Of a stretch of DNA of 64,000 nt, positions 44,495 through 56,340 are shown piece after piece; positions within the stretch are counted from its first letter, which is position 1, and every line of letters begins with the position of its first letter. This DNA comes from Bryum argenteum (lineage: Eukaryota; Streptophyta; Bryopsida; Bryales; Bryaceae), in contig CM073321.1 of assembly GCA_037043015.1 (NCBI GenBank), forward strand, positions 31,908,101-31,972,100, read 5' to 3'. A program made the translations under genes and the position numbers. Below the pieces are notes generated by a model. That model was not told where the DNA came from. It worked only from the letters and a program-made list of their open reading frames with translations, and made no database searches.

Positions 44495-47400
44495 ATGGCT
44501 TCCTCGTCCACTGAACCCATTGCCGCAGACATTGTTGAGATTCTGTCACAAGGAGCACTTGTTCCCATTTGCATGGCCGTAGGGCTTGAAGGTGTCGTAG
44601 ACATCAGTGCATCGTAGCTTGGAATTCGATTCGGCTACGATGCATCTTCCCTGTGGTTAGAGAGAGAAGTTCTAGAACCTGATACTAATCATGTTCAGTA
44701 CTCCATGGTCGTAGATCCAATCATCCTAGAGAACAATACTACAATCTGGAAGCTTCGAGCTGGAAAGTATCGCCTCTACGGCTTGACAGAGTCCGTCATG
44801 AACGCCTCAACAGTTCTCCTGACCCCACGTAGTTCTTCTACTATCTCCACGGTTGCTCCAGCTCTTACTCGTGTCAAGGTCGAACCAGGTCTCAAAGTCA
44901 CCTTTGACATATCGGATTCATCAGAAGACGAGAAGAAGTCTCCTCTGCAACCATGTCGTCTGACGTCTGATATTCCATTGCCACCTCTTGTTAGGGATAA
45001 CTATCTAAGAGCCACCCCTCCTTCTTTAGTTTCATCGCAAATTGTGAGACCCAAAAAAATTCTTCCATCTCTCTGCAACCTCGCTAGTATGCCCTGTAGC
45101 AAGACTCTCCTCAAAAAAATTGATTTCAAAACCATCCGCACCGTCAACGTATCTTTCTTGCCTCCGTCATTCAATGGCGATGTACTCTTCATCTTTCCGC
45201 CAACTCTGCCGTCTGCAACTCACAAGGTTGCGAAGTCCATGGAGGGGATGGATAAACGGTACGACGGTCATGTGTGGACTAGGACGATAACCACCAACAT
45301 CAGCAATACGCAAGGGTTGTCTTTCCGATACTCCAACTGTGTAGGACATCTACAGTGCCACAACCCAGACTGCGACTTCTTGCAACGACCTGATCGAGTC
45401 GCTGGAGTAAACGACGTGGAGTTTGAAGGCATTACCAAAGACCCATTCTCGGTAGGCGGATCGCCCCCACCCACCTCGACGTTGGTCTGTAAGCTTTGCA
45501 AACAACCTCATGTTTGTGTTGCGCCTTGTTTTGCGAAGATCTTTTACGTAGTTGGAGAGGATTGTCAGGAGCGTGCATGTGTCCATATAGGAACGCACGA
45601 GCACCCTGTCAAAGTTGGAGATTATAGATGTGTAAGGAAAAAAATAGATGAGTTACTAGAAGAGCATGTTGACCGTAACCCTCAAGCAACCGTTTCCAAA
45701 ATAGTTATGGAAACCAGCAAAGACTTGTTAGGTAACTTACTTCTCCGTGACGAAGGTGACCCCGAAACCGGCAATCTTTCTCTTCAGCAGCTAGAACCTG
45801 TCTTTGAAAAATGCAAAGAGTTAAACTCTCCAAGTATGCGGAATCGTATCTACACTTTCAAGTACTTGCGTAGGTATGGCATTCTCGATGGGATCACAAA
45901 GCTCAGAGGTCTCAGCAATTGGGCATATGTGCAACGCAACATGTTCCCTGGCCAAGGCGACGAATCCGAGAAAGTCTTCATATTCAAGATGTCGGAGGTC
46001 GGCTCCGGAAGCGGTGTTGATCTGGTTCGCCGAATGCAGCCTGGAGGAAATCTCTCCCACGCATGGATGATGTTTGACCATGTCAAACGCGTTACGGATT
46101 GGACCACCATGGCCTGCCATGTGTACGACTCACGTTACCAACGCATTCTAACCATTGCATGCTGTGATTTCCAATCAGAGGACAAAGATGCTCAACTCGT
46201 CTTCTGGAAGAACCTTAATCATGTGATGGCCAGGAACGGAGTACCCAAGCCGCAGTTCCAAGGTTTTATGGCTGATAGTGCTCAAGCCAATTGGAACGCT
46301 GTGCGCATCATCTACGGCTCTGGGAACCCTGTCATCCCCATGGAAGGTCGGGAACGGACATGTTATTTCCATTGGACGCAGTCTCTTGAGAAACATACGA
46401 AACAATACATTGTGCCCGAATTGCAAGGCCAACACCGGATTCTCTGTAAGCAGTATAAGGATGCGCGCACCATGGAAGAGGCTGAGACCCGATATTGGGC
46501 TATAAGAGCGTGGTGGGCATCCTCGAAGGCCACCTCCGAAGTTGGTTTAGAACACTTGGGTCATTGGCTTGCGTACTGGCACTTTAGATACAGACAATGG
46601 GGTGGATTTATGGAACTAGTAAGCGTACTATTTCTTTGCAATAATTCTGCTGATTTCATGCTCTATGGTAGCTTCTGTAATATTATGACAAACCAAAAGA
46701 AATTAACAGTTCTTGTTTATATAGTAATAGTTGATTTTTATGTTCATTTATATACTTCCAATCTGTATTAAGTACAAATTCAAATTAGTAATAAAGGCCT
46801 AATACGTTTGATCATTGCAGGAAAAAAAATATTCGGCAGAAGAACTCGCAGAGATGCCTTCATGTAATCTTGCGGAGTCAATCCACAACAAGTGGTTGCA
46901 AGCGTCTGGCAATAAGGGTAGGGATCTCTACGTCGCAGCCGTTGACGACTACGTTCAGGCATTCCTCCAAGTGGTCGGCTACCACCAATTCAACAAAGGC
47001 GGTGCAAGTGGATCAGGACCATCCGTAGAAGAACTTCGTCAGCGTCTTCATACCGCTCAACGTCGGGCTAATCGATCCGGCAATCCATCTTGCCTCAACA
47101 AGGCCGTTATGGACTTCCTTGAAGCAGAAGCTTACTGTACGCGTGACGCCCACTTGGAGGGGGCAGAGATTTTTGGTTCTAGTAAACGTAAGGCTGATTT
47201 TCCCATTGGTGCTGAAGATGAAACTCATCGACCTGACACCGTGAGTTACTCACGCCCTCGAATAGGCAGAAGAGTCACACGAGCTCTTGCTGAGAATCTC
47301 AGTCCTATCCACGAAGAGGATGAAGTTCAAGAGCAACCGCTGGAACCGTCCTCTTCTCCAGGACCCAGTATTCAGCGCGTCATTGCTATCCAAGAGACGA

Positions 47401-48267
47401 GAGTGAATGAGCGTCTATGGCACATTGCTCGTTTGAAAGAATCCTCATCCAAGGCTTGTTGGGGTATTATGGCTAAGACCAGGAAGAAATGCAAATCCCG
47501 CATTGTCCAAAACAGAAAGGCGACCGCAGCTCCAACTTACACCGGAGTATGGCAGCGTCCTCAAGAGGGTCCAAAAAAAACTGATCAGTTTTTCTTTTGT
47601 CCAGACGACATTGAGCGTTGTGTGAAGGGCAGTCGTCGTAAATGGATTGAGCCGTTCTCTCGGAAACAAGGTCGACCGCCTATTCCCTCTATTTGGCCCG
47701 TGAAGATCGGGACCAATCTGACAGTGGACGAGATTGAGGCGTTGGAGAATGCGGGTTTTCGGCTCCCACAAAAGGAACGCCTTCCTCTCAACCGCACATT
47801 CAATACTTCTGCGCCACCGAGAGACTTGTCACATATTCCCGTCTTTGGACAAGGCGATCATCAGACCCAAATCACGCAGTCTAAAGTTCTTCGACGCATC
47901 AAGGCCGTGACTCAAGCACATGAAGAACATTGATTCACTTCGTTCCATGGAGGCAAAAATACTCGAGGTGACCATGATACCACAACCTGGTTTTGGATGT
48001 ATCGTTGCTTGGAGTCGATTCGAGTCTATCTATAAACTATCTCTTAGTGAGAACCCCGAGTGTTCTTGCCCGGTGTTCAAAAAAACCATAGCTAAGTTAG
48101 GACGAAAAGGCGAACCGTATAGACATTGCAAGCACCTATACTTCGTGTTAGTATTGGTATGCAAATTTGATATTGATAGAGACCTCTTCATCCACGCGCC
48201 CACCCCCAGTTTCAACAAGGTGAAAAACATTCTAGAGAGGGGAATCCTAGACCAAGTTAGAGAGTAG
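44495..48267 (+). pseudogene. MULE transposase of the giant element (WRKY/GCM-like finger, MULE core, SWIM)
   Basis: Start ATG 44495. Exon 1 ends 46618; the intron is 46619-46820 (GT-AG, phase 0); exon 2 runs to 48267; about 1190 codons. The N-terminal 260 residues are Ser-rich. Residues about 285-375 carry a zinc-binding set of WRKY/GCM type (CHNPDCDFLQR ... HIGTHEHPVK). The DDE core of MULE type includes 'MMFDHVKRV', 'ILTIACCDFQSEDKDAQ', 'GFMADSAQANWNAVRIIY' and 'RTCYFHWTQS' (C-x2-H). The C-terminus has a SWIM finger (CSCPVFKK ... RHCKHL). Breaks: TAG at 44615-44617, where the relative at 53168 has Trp, and a 2-nt deletion near 47912 just before SWIM, seen by comparison with 49690. The rest is open. 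It cuts and inserts DNA in autonomous relatives; this copy is inactive as written. Confidence 0.88.
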
Positions 48268-48707
48268 ACTACCTCAAGGTCACATTACGTAAACCAAAGA
48301 TCCACATCTATCCATTCTACATGTTATCCCCTCAATCGTCGTGTGTTTTTCACACGTTATTTATTTTGATCTCAGCGTTTTACTATAATCAATAAATGTA
48401 TCCATATTTACCAAAAATTATGATTTGCTATACAAACTTGGACTGTTGATTTCACAGTTATAATATTCTAGTCTACTCTGTAAAATTCGTAAATATCTCT
48501 TCATGTTTGAAGAACGTGGTTTAAGTCCACCGAATTTCAGAAAATTTAGCCTTATATCCACGGGTTTAGGAGCACAAAACCACGGTAATAAGTGAAGAAT
48601 ATTCGAATATTCTTGAGAATATTCCTGAAATAAATAGTAAAATATAATTTTTAGAAATTTGTTTACTAAAAAAACCAAATCAGCGCTCTAAATCCTGAAA
48701 TTTGATG
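48268..48707. other. 3' non-coding part of giant MULE
   Basis: AT-rich, no gene. It aligns over its length with 50054-50490 behind the older MULE copy (shared 'cacacgttattta', 'tgatttcacagttataa', 'gtggtttaagtccac', 'accacggtaataagt'), so this stretch is part of the element rather than host flank. Confidence 0.8.
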
Positions 48708-48765
48708 GCTCAATGCTCACTGCTCACCGCTCTCCGCTCACACCGTAGCCACGTCCGAGCTTTCC
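48708..48765 (-). repeat. right terminal inverted repeat of giant MULE and right target duplication
   Basis: Read inward on the minus strand from 48756: 'GGACGTGGCTACGG', then a 21-nt block identical to the left end. GAGCTTTCC at 48757-48765 duplicates 32334-32342 exactly. Confidence 0.82.
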
Positions 48766-50053
48766 TCCAAGTAGTTGGCTGTCATCAATTCAACAAAGGC
48801 GGAGCAAGTGGTTCTCGACCATCCGTAGAAGAACTTCGTGAGCGTCTTTACACCGCCCAACGTCGAGCTAATCGATCCGGCAATCCATCTTGCCTCAACA
48901 AGGCAGTTATAGACTTCTCTGAAGCAGAAGCTTACTATACGCGTGATGCCCACTTGGAATGGGCAGAGGTTTTTGGTTCCAAGAAACGTAAGGCTCATGT
49001 TCCTATTGCTGCTAAAGATGAAACTCATCGACGTGACACCGTGAGCTACTCACGTCCTCAAATAGGGAGAAGGGTCACACGAGCTCGTGTTGAGAATCTG
49101 AGTATTATCCACGAAGAAGATGAAGTTCAGGAGCAACCGCTGGAACCGTCCTCTTCTCCTGGACCTGGTATTCAGCGCGTCACTGCTGTCGGAGAGACGA
49201 GAGTGAATGAGCGGCTATGGCACATTGCTCGTTTGAAGGAATCCTCATCCAAGGCATGTTGGAGTAATATAGCTAAGACTAGGAAGAGATGCGAATCCCG
49301 CATTGTCCAAAATGGGAAGGCTACCGCAGCTCCAACTTACAAAGGAACATGGCAGCCTCCTCAACGTGCTAGCAAAATAGTAGATGAATTCTACTTGTGT
49401 CTTGTTGTGTGAAGGGTAGTCGTCATAAATAGATTGAGCCGTTCTCTCGGAAACAAGGTCGACCGCCTATTCCCTTAGTTTAGCCCGTGAAGATTGGGAC
49501 TAATCTGACACGTGACGAAATAGAGGCCTTGGAGAATGGGGGCTTTTGGCTCCCACAAAAGGCTTCCACTCAACCGCACATTCAATACTGCTGCCCTACC
49601 GCGAGACTTGTTACATATTCCAGTGCCGGACAAGGTTGATGTTGACCCCAAAATCAAGAAAGTCTAAACTTCTTCGATGCATCAAGGCTGTGACTCCGAA
49701 GCACATGAAGAACATTGATTCAGCTCGTTCCATGGAGGCAAAAATATTCAAGGTGACCGTGATACCACAACTTGGTTTTGTACGTATTGTCACTTTGTAG
49801 TCGGATTCAGAGTCTATCTATAAACTATCTCTTAGTGAGAACCTTGAGTGTTCTTGCCCGGTGTTCAAAAACCATTACTAAGTTAGGACGAAAAGGCAAA
49901 CCGTATAGACATTGCAAGCACCTACACTTCGTGTTGGTATTGGTATGCAAATTTGATATCGATAGAGACCTCTTCATCCACGCGCCCACCTTCAGTTTCA
50001 ACGAGGTGAAAATGATTCCGGAGAGGGGAATTCTAGACCAAATTACACAGTAG
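48766..50053 (+). pseudogene. MULE transposase, right half of the split older copy
   Basis: Direct continuation of 30948-32342 in the same codon ('IRAF' | 'LQVVGCHQFNKGG'). It is colinear with exon 2 of the giant-MULE transposase: 'RRANRSGNPSCLNKA', 'RVNERLWHIARLKESS', then the SWIM region. Several frame changes and stops are present (49410, near 49560, 49797, near 49870). It retains the bases missing from the giant-MULE copy before the SWIM domain ('actccgaagcac'). Confidence 0.88.
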
Positions 50054-50490
50054 ACTATCTAAAGGTCATATTACTTAAACCAACATCCGCATCCACCCGT
50101 TCTAAATGTTAGCCCTGTAATCATGTGTTTCACACGTTATTTACTTATTTATCATTGTTTTCACAACTTTACGGAAGTCAATAAATGTATTCCTATTGAC
50201 AACAACTAATGAATTTTTACACAACTTCGACTTCTGATTTCACAGTTATAAGATACTAGTCTTGTCTGTAAAATACAAGAATGTCTTTTAAGGTTTGCCG
50301 CATGTGGTTTAAGTCCACTCAATTTCAGAATTTTTAGCCTTATCGCCACGGGTTCAGGAACACCAAACCACGGTAATAAGTCAAGAATATTCCCATATTC
50401 TTGAGGATATTAAAAAAATAGTGAAATATTATTTTTAGAAATTGTTTTACTAAAAATATCAATTCACCGCTCAAATTGCTGAAATTTGAT

Positions 50491-50540
50491 AGCTCACTGC
50501 TCACTGCTCACCGCTCTCTCCTCACACCATAGCTACGTCC
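50491..50540 (-). repeat. right terminal inverted repeat of the older MULE
   Basis: 'gctcactgctcaccgctc' ... 'ccatagctacgtcc' parallels 48708-48756. The following bases 'attctaata' would be its target duplication, but no left partner is found in the window, consistent with loss of its left end. Confidence 0.75.
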
Positions 50541-50643
50541 ATTCTAATATGAAGTTGCTTAAATCGTTATTAATTCCAACTCATGTTTAGCTCCACCAAC
50601 CTTCCGTTTTGACCCTCGAATTCGAGTGGTGGTATCACTAGGC

Positions 50644-51228
50644 TTACAAGTCCAGACGGATCGTGAATGAACTACAAGGAGGTTGTCCTGAGTCTGTAGA
50701 CATCGTTGTATTAAGATTCTTTGTCTTTGCGATTGAGGTTGTAGTTAATCTAGGCAAGTGAGGGCTACGCTCTGGTGAAATGCGGATACAATGTTGAAGA
50801 AGGCTCTTATCGCACTCCTTACTAACTTTGCCGCAAATATCTTTGAGAATTGGAGTAGAAGTTGGAGAGCACACAAGCGGTTTAGATTCAGGCGCCTGAA
50901 CGGGAAGGAGTATTAGTTTGCGACTCACTCCCTCGCGAGTCCCAGCGGTAGGCAAGAAGAAATTGCTTGAGGCCAGCGTTGTCCGTTTCAAAGGACAGGG
51001 ATAGCAAGCAGGAGTCCTAACAAATCCGCAACTCGGGAGGCTGTCCACCACGCCATCTTCGATGTGCCCTTTGGAGTAGTCTATGGCCGCAGATGTAGCG
51101 TCTGCGACAAACCAAAGGAGGTATAGTATAGAGTAGACAATAGTGCCGCAACTGCCGTCTGTGGACACAAACCTAAGAGGAGGCTTGGGATGGCCTTTGA
51201 CACGGCACAGATCCGTGCATGCATTCAT
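50644..51228 (-). CDS. hypothetical ORF, 194 aa
   Basis: An open frame of 194 codons with a Cys- and Ser-rich composition and one hydrophobic stretch (IVYSILYLLWFVADA). I recognise no domain. It lies between the right end of the older MULE and the left part of the 52-55 kb MULE copy, so it is either flanking DNA or cargo of the latter. Weak coding support. Confidence 0.2.
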   Translation of the reverse strand: MNACTDLCRVKGHPKPPLRFVSTDGSCGTIVYSILYLLWFVADATSAAIDYSKGHIEDGVVDSLPSCGFVRTPACYPCPLKRTTLASSNFFLPTAGTREGVSRKLILLPVQAPESKPLVCSPTSTPILKDICGKVSKECDKSLLQHCIRISPERSPHLPRLTTTSIAKTKNLNTTMSTDSGQPPCSSFTIRLDL

Positions 51229-52208
51229 CCTAAGTAAACATTCATTATGTAGAAAACCGCGTTAGGTAGGGTTGAATAAAAAACATAATCCATCACAACA
51301 GATTCAATGTTAGGAAATTTATCCATGGATAGCCGATAGTAATAGTACGAAGAATAAAGGGTAAATCCAAGTCCACTTTTATTATCAACCTTTGATAAAT
51401 ACATAGTGTACATGGTACAATGATTACAAAACGTCGATGAAAATGTCATGGAGTATAGAAGCTACAGAAAGCCGGATCTCCTATCTAATGCGTGCCCATT
51501 CTTTGTGACTAAGCCCATCCCAGGTAAACCAAATCCGGTTCGCATGATCACGGAAGACACCAACATGTTGTCAATGATTTTCTTCCGTCGAGTTAGAGGG
51601 ACGGAGCGGGTTGAGGCCAATGCGATTATCCTCAACAATTTTGTTGCAAATGTCTATCATGGGAATCTAGGCCGTTTAGCCAGGGTAGAAGCTCCTCTAT
51701 GAGAAAGTCGTTCTCTCCATCTTGGGGACTCCAAGTGCGGAGGAACACAACATTAACGTTCTCATTGCAGACTGTGAGCCAAAAATCCACCATGGAGGTG
51801 GTCTTTGGTCACAAGGAGATTAACAAGAACAACACATGAAGGAAAGAGGTAGAGACAAGAGGAGGCAAGGAGAAGACAAGGAGCAAGGGAGAGAATAAGA
51901 TGAAAACCGCCGCCGGCCTCCCTTTGAGCCCTCCTCGGTTTTTGGCTTGCCATTTCTCCATCCTAGCTCCGATTGGGGCGTGCCTTAGCTTTTTAGAAAG
52001 CTAAGTCAATTTTGCACCCACCCTCAAAATCTCAGAATCATAGGACTAGAAACCTAGGACTGATTACCAAATAACTGGGGCTGTTTTTCCTACTACCGGC
52101 AGCGGTTACCCTTCAACACCCTTAACTTTGGAGGGGTGTATCTCCCTCCCTACAACTCGGAATCGGACGAGCCATATATCAATGGAAAGCTACTGAAGAG
52201 ATCTACCA
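51229..52208. other. non-coding stretch, possible LTR-like fragment
   Basis: No supported gene. About 52050-52230 has wording common in plant LTRs ('ggggtgtatctccctcc', 'ggacgagccatatatcaatgg'), but I find no second copy or target duplication. Polypurine-rich DNA lies at about 51820-51910. Confidence 0.3.
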
Positions 52209-52619
52209 TCATCTCAAGTCTTGATTTGGTTGGACAAAAACCGAGGGACTGACAGGGGAAAAACTGAGAGGTACAAGAGAAGACATTACACACTCAAGGC
52301 AATCATTACTAGCATGGAAGGGGAGATCAATATTAGAGAGAACCTCCTCTTTTTCAGCTCCGACACACTCCGGGACACTGTCAAGGTTGAGTGTTTGCAT
52401 CTTAATAGTCCGCCTAAATAGCGGTAGCACATCATCGTCTATCAATATAACGTACCCGTCTGGCTCCCGATCATCGCCGCTAGAGCCTCTCCCATCCCGC
52501 TTCCGCAAAGCACTACGCTTCAGTGCTTTAGAATTAGTAAACTTCGTACCACCCCTCCGCTTCTTCTTCTTCTGATCAATTTCCTTTCCTCTCTCACTAC
52601 CGCTAGCGGTTTCGTCCAT
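52209..52619 (-). CDS. KKKKRRGGT accessory gene (second copy), 136 aa
   Basis: From ATG 52619: 'MDETASGSERGK', the basic block 'KKKKRRGGTKFTNSKALK', 'RGSSGDD', then 'YVILIDDDVLPLFRR' and 'IKMQTLNLDSV', ending at 52209. The matching parts of 42771-43983 are in the same order and both copies start about 0.5 kb from a divergent MULE transposase, so conservation supports a real protein. The C-terminal third differs, perhaps because a splice site is used in one copy and not the other. The basic N-terminus suggests a nuclear protein. No known family. Confidence 0.5.
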   Translation of the reverse strand: MDETASGSERGKEIDQKKKKRRGGTKFTNSKALKRSALRKRDGRGSSGDDREPDGYVILIDDDVLPLFRRTIKMQTLNLDSVPECVGAEKEEVLSNIDLPFHASNDCLECVMSSLVPLSFSPVSPSVFVQPNQDLR

Positions 52620-52846
52620 GCTGTTTGCTTGGAGATAACTTATCACACGATCCACCTTACGAGTCTAAGAGTTCTCACTGCAAATGAAGAGGTTGAACTA
52701 CGGGTTTCAACTCCATTATATGAGTTCCCATATGCGGCTAAGAAACCCTAATCAGCCAATGCGTATTCCCTAACATCCCGCTATGACCGTGTCTGACAAT
52801 CCAAAATAAGCTAACTTTTGAACACATCTATTATCCAACTATATCC

Positions 52847-52872
52847 CTGACAATGACTGCCGCCGTCACTTT
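52847..52872. promoter_or_regulatory. conserved motif in the divergent MULE promoter (second copy)
   Basis: 'ctgacaatg' - 5 nt - 'cgccgtcacttt', the counterpart of 44237-44263, in the same position between accessory gene and transposase. Confidence 0.5.
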
Positions 52873-53167
52873 ACCTTCTACACCTACTTATTTTATCGAG
52901 GGATCTAATATTTTGAATCGTGACTACTTAATGCAATTATGTCAGTCCAGATAATTTAAGTATTAAAAGTAATGTGCTTGCAAATCATCATGCTCACGAT
53001 TAAGAGTATCGCGATTTGTACAATTTATTATAAAAATTTACGTCTCATAAGTATTCAATACATAGGCAAACACCCTACACCAATTTTTCCTATTTGAACT
53101 TTTAAAATGCACCTGAGACTCTTTCTCCGCGCACTTGTTGATGATGTCTTCCTTGCCTGTGTCTATC

Positions 53168-55588
53168 ATGGCATCCTCCGCTCCCGTGCCTCCCGCTACA
53201 GACGTCATTGTCATTAGGTCTGAAGACTTGAGTCCCCCCATCTGCATTCCTCCGGGGGTGGATGGAGTGGCAAAAGTCACTCCGTCTTGGCTAGCAATTC
53301 GTTTCGGGTTTGATGAGTCCTCTCTCTGGTTAGAGAATCAAGTCTTGGATCCAAACACTAATCTTCTCGAGTACTCTGTCCTTGTCGAACCACTCGCCCT
53401 TGAGAGTAACTGTAAAATGTATAAGCTACGGCCCGGACAGTATCGACTGTTCGGCTTGACAGAGTCCGTCATGAATGCCTCTACCGTCCTCCTCACTCCT
53501 TGTAGTTCTTCTACCATATCCACAGTTGTTCCACTTCTTGCTCCTGTCAAGATCGAACCTCGACTCAAAGTCCGAATTGATATTTCTGATTCATCCGACG
53601 ATGAAAGAAAATCGTCCATCCAGTCCCCTCGTCTATCATCGAATCTACCTCCCTTCTCGTCAGCTTCCGAACACAATCTCAGAACCACCCCCTCTTCTCT
53701 TCCCGCGTCCAAAGTTCTAAAACCGAAAAACATTATTTCCTCGCTCCGTAGAATAGGTAGTATGTCTCGCAACAAAACTATACTCAAAAAAATTGATTTC
53801 CATTTCCTACATACTCACAACGTCTCATTCCTGCCTCCTACTTTCAATGGTGATGTCCTGTACATTTTCCCTCTTGTTCTATCAACTACTACTGCCAAGG
53901 TAGCCAAATCTATGGAAGGGATGGACAAAAGATACGACGGTCATGTGTGGACCAGGACAATGACTACTAATATCAGTAACAACCTTGGTTTGTCATTCCG
54001 CTACTCTAACTGTGTACGTCATCTTCAATGCCACAACAAGAACTGCGGCTTCTTGCTACGACCTGACCGCAGAGCACAGGTGAATGAGGTGGAGTTCGAG
54101 GGCTTTACCAAGGACCCCTTCTCTGTCGGCCACGCGCCTCCTCCTTCTTCAACACTAATCTGTAAGATCTGCAAAGAACCTCCCATTTGTGTTGTTGTAT
54201 GCCCTTCTAAAATCTATTACGTATTCGGAGAAGAGAGTCAAGAGCGGGCTTGTGTGCATATTGGTACCCACAAACATCTTGTCAAGGTCGGAGACTACAG
54301 ATGTGCACGTAAAATAATTGATGAGTTAATAGAGGAGCACGTAGAACGTAACCCACAAGCTACCACGTACAAAATAGTCATGGAGGCAAGCAAGGACTTA
54401 CTCGGAAACTTACTTCTCCGTGAAGAAGGTGACCCTGTAACCTCCAAGCTCACCCCCCGGGAGCTAGAACCTATCTTTGATCAATGTAAAGAGCTGAGTA
54501 CTCCGAGCGTCAGTAATCGTATTACCACTTTCAAGCACTTGCGCAGATACGGTGTTCTTGATGGGATCACGAAGTTTCGAGGCCTTAGCAACTGGGCTTA
54601 CATCCAACGTAACCAGTTCCTGGGTGAAGGAGATGAAAGTGACAAAGTTTTCATTTTCAAGATGTCCGAGGTCGGCCCCGGAAGCGGTGTTGACCTTGTT
54701 TGTCGTATGCAGCCCGGAGGCGACGTGTCCCATGCATAGACAATGTTCGACCACGTCAAGCGTGTCAAGAACTGGACCACCATGGCGTGCCACGTTTATG
54801 ACTCAAAAATCTGCCGCATTCTAACTAATGCATGCTGTGATTTCAAGTCTGAAGACGGAGAAGCTCAAATCGTCTTCTTGAAGAACCTAAACCACGTCAT
54901 GGCTATGAACAAAGTGGAAGCGCCGCAGTTTCAAGGATTCATGGCCGACAGTGTGCAAGCCAACTACAACATTGTGCGGATCATTTACGGCTCCGGAGCC
55001 CTAAAGTGCCCATGGAAGGCCGCGAACGCACTTGCTACTTCCATTGGACGCAATTCCTTGAGAAACACACCAAACAATACATCGTGCACGAGCTGCAGGA
55101 TCAACATCGACATCTTTGTAAGCAATACAAAGATGCACGCACCGTGGCTGAGGCGGAGACAAGATATTGAGCGTTCTGAGCGTGGTGGGCGTCGACGCAA
55201 GCCACCTCCGAAGTTCGACTAGGTTACCTCGAACATTGGCTTGCATTCTGGCACTTCCGATATAGGCAATGGGGTGGCTTCATAAAACTTGTGAGTTCGC
55301 AGTCACTATAGCAATTATGTACACGTGCATTTATGTCTAGGAAAACTGTAAATATATTTACTTTTTTATAAGAGAATATTCTGCTCCTTTGAACTTTTAC
55401 ATTACCAATTTTTTCTTTTTAAAAAAAAATCTATTTTTGGATCAAACTTGCGATGCCGCAAGTCTAACCCGCTCTAGATATTGTGATCAACTTCTTTTGT
55501 TACTAAGGCAAATGTCTTTGCACCTTGCAGGAAAATAAATATTCTGTAGAGGAGATACCGGAGATGCCTTCATGTAACCTTGCTGTGA
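53168..55588 (+). pseudogene. MULE transposase, third copy, truncated
   Basis: Starts MASSAPVPPATD at 53168 and is colinear with the giant-MULE transposase: 'GLTESVMNASTVLLT', 'DKRYDGHVWTRT', the WRKY/GCM-like finger (CHNKNCGFLLR ... HIGTHKHLVK) and the core. It keeps the Trp (PSWLAIRFG) that is TAG in the giant copy. Stops: TAG at 54737-54739, a frame change near 54995 and a TGA near 55168. The intron is 55291-55530 (GT-AG). Homology ends at about 55588, 58 nt into exon 2, so the C-terminal half, SWIM domain and right end are missing. Confidence 0.88.
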
Positions 55589-56044
55589 GGCTAAATCCTG
55601 TTGTTCCGGTTCTCACTCACAAGTTGGGCCGTGGGGGGGGTGCAACAATACAACCTTCCAAGCAATGGACATCCTAGCAACACTCTAGCCAATCTTCTCA
55701 ACCTAAACTCTGAAGTTCGGGAGTAAATTGGGCAGCGCCTCCGCGCTTGGTTCCAAAATCCTGAATTTTTAACCCAAATTTATAAATTAAGCCCAAAATT
55801 TGGGTTGCGCTTCTACACTACCCTTACTCGTGGTGCATACTCAGGAATGTCAATCCCGACGTCTTTTGAGTTTTTTTGGTCGGGCGGACGTCCGTCTGTC
55901 CAGTACTGTCTGGACGTCCGTCCGGGGGGTAAATCGGAATTACTATGACAGTAGTAAATTTTTTAACCGTCAGATCGTATTGGAGGTCGCATCTTAGCCG
56001 TTGAAATTGTGTTGAGAGTTTAGGTGGCTACCATTCGATTGTAT
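55589..56044. other. non-coding junction with GGACGTCC palindromes
   Basis: Sequence after the abrupt end of the MULE copy. No gene. At 55882-55930 there are several GGACGTCC palindromes in 'gcggacgtccgtctgtcc' and 'ctggacgtccgtccgg', resembling a cluster at 62867-62932. Confidence 0.55.
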
Positions 56045-56340
56045 TGGGCGGCCCAGGACCGTCCGATCGGCCACGGCCGACCAACCAGTCGACGGCTTCG
56101 TATCGATCGCAGCCTACGGATCGGTCGTCTGATCGGCCGCAATCCGTCTGATCGATCGCGAGTTCGGTTGGCCGTCGGATGGGGCGCGTTCGGCGTCGGC
56201 CGTCCGATTGGTCGCGGTTTCCGTCGGCTGTCCCATCCCCTGCGACCGACCGATCGGCGCCATCCGTCCGATCGGTTGGGCCGGTCGGCCAGCGACCGTC
56301 GGATCTAGGTCGGCCGGTCGGCCATGCGACCGCGGCCTAC
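56045..56340. repeat. GC-rich palindromic block 1 (CGGTCGGCCG type)
   Basis: About 300 bp composed of overlapping palindromes such as CCGATCGG, CGGCCG and GACCGGTC, with many 'ccgtc(c/t)gatcgg' words. The abrupt composition change and dense dyads make all frames open; I do not call genes here. A 'tacataagg' TATA-like word and a CT-rich leader follow at 56338-56395, just before the kinase-like ORF. Confidence 0.75.

Larger units (their letters stand above)
32343..48756. mobile_element. giant 16.4-kb cargo-carrying Mutator-like element
   Basis: Bounded by inverted ends and an exact 9-bp target duplication, and inserted in exon 2 of an older MULE transposase (left half ends 32342, right half resumes at 48757-48766). 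Inside, from left: ADD-type finger protein (+), ParB-like/methyltransferase-like gene (-), small basic two-exon gene (-), small KKKKRRGGT gene (-) interrupted by a solo LTR, and the transposase (+) ending about 490 bp before the right end. The right end matches that of the older host copy (50491-50540), which supports the boundary. At 16.4 kb it is much larger than a typical autonomous MULE. The transposase is broken, so the copy is probably immobile unless helped in trans. Confidence 0.8.
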
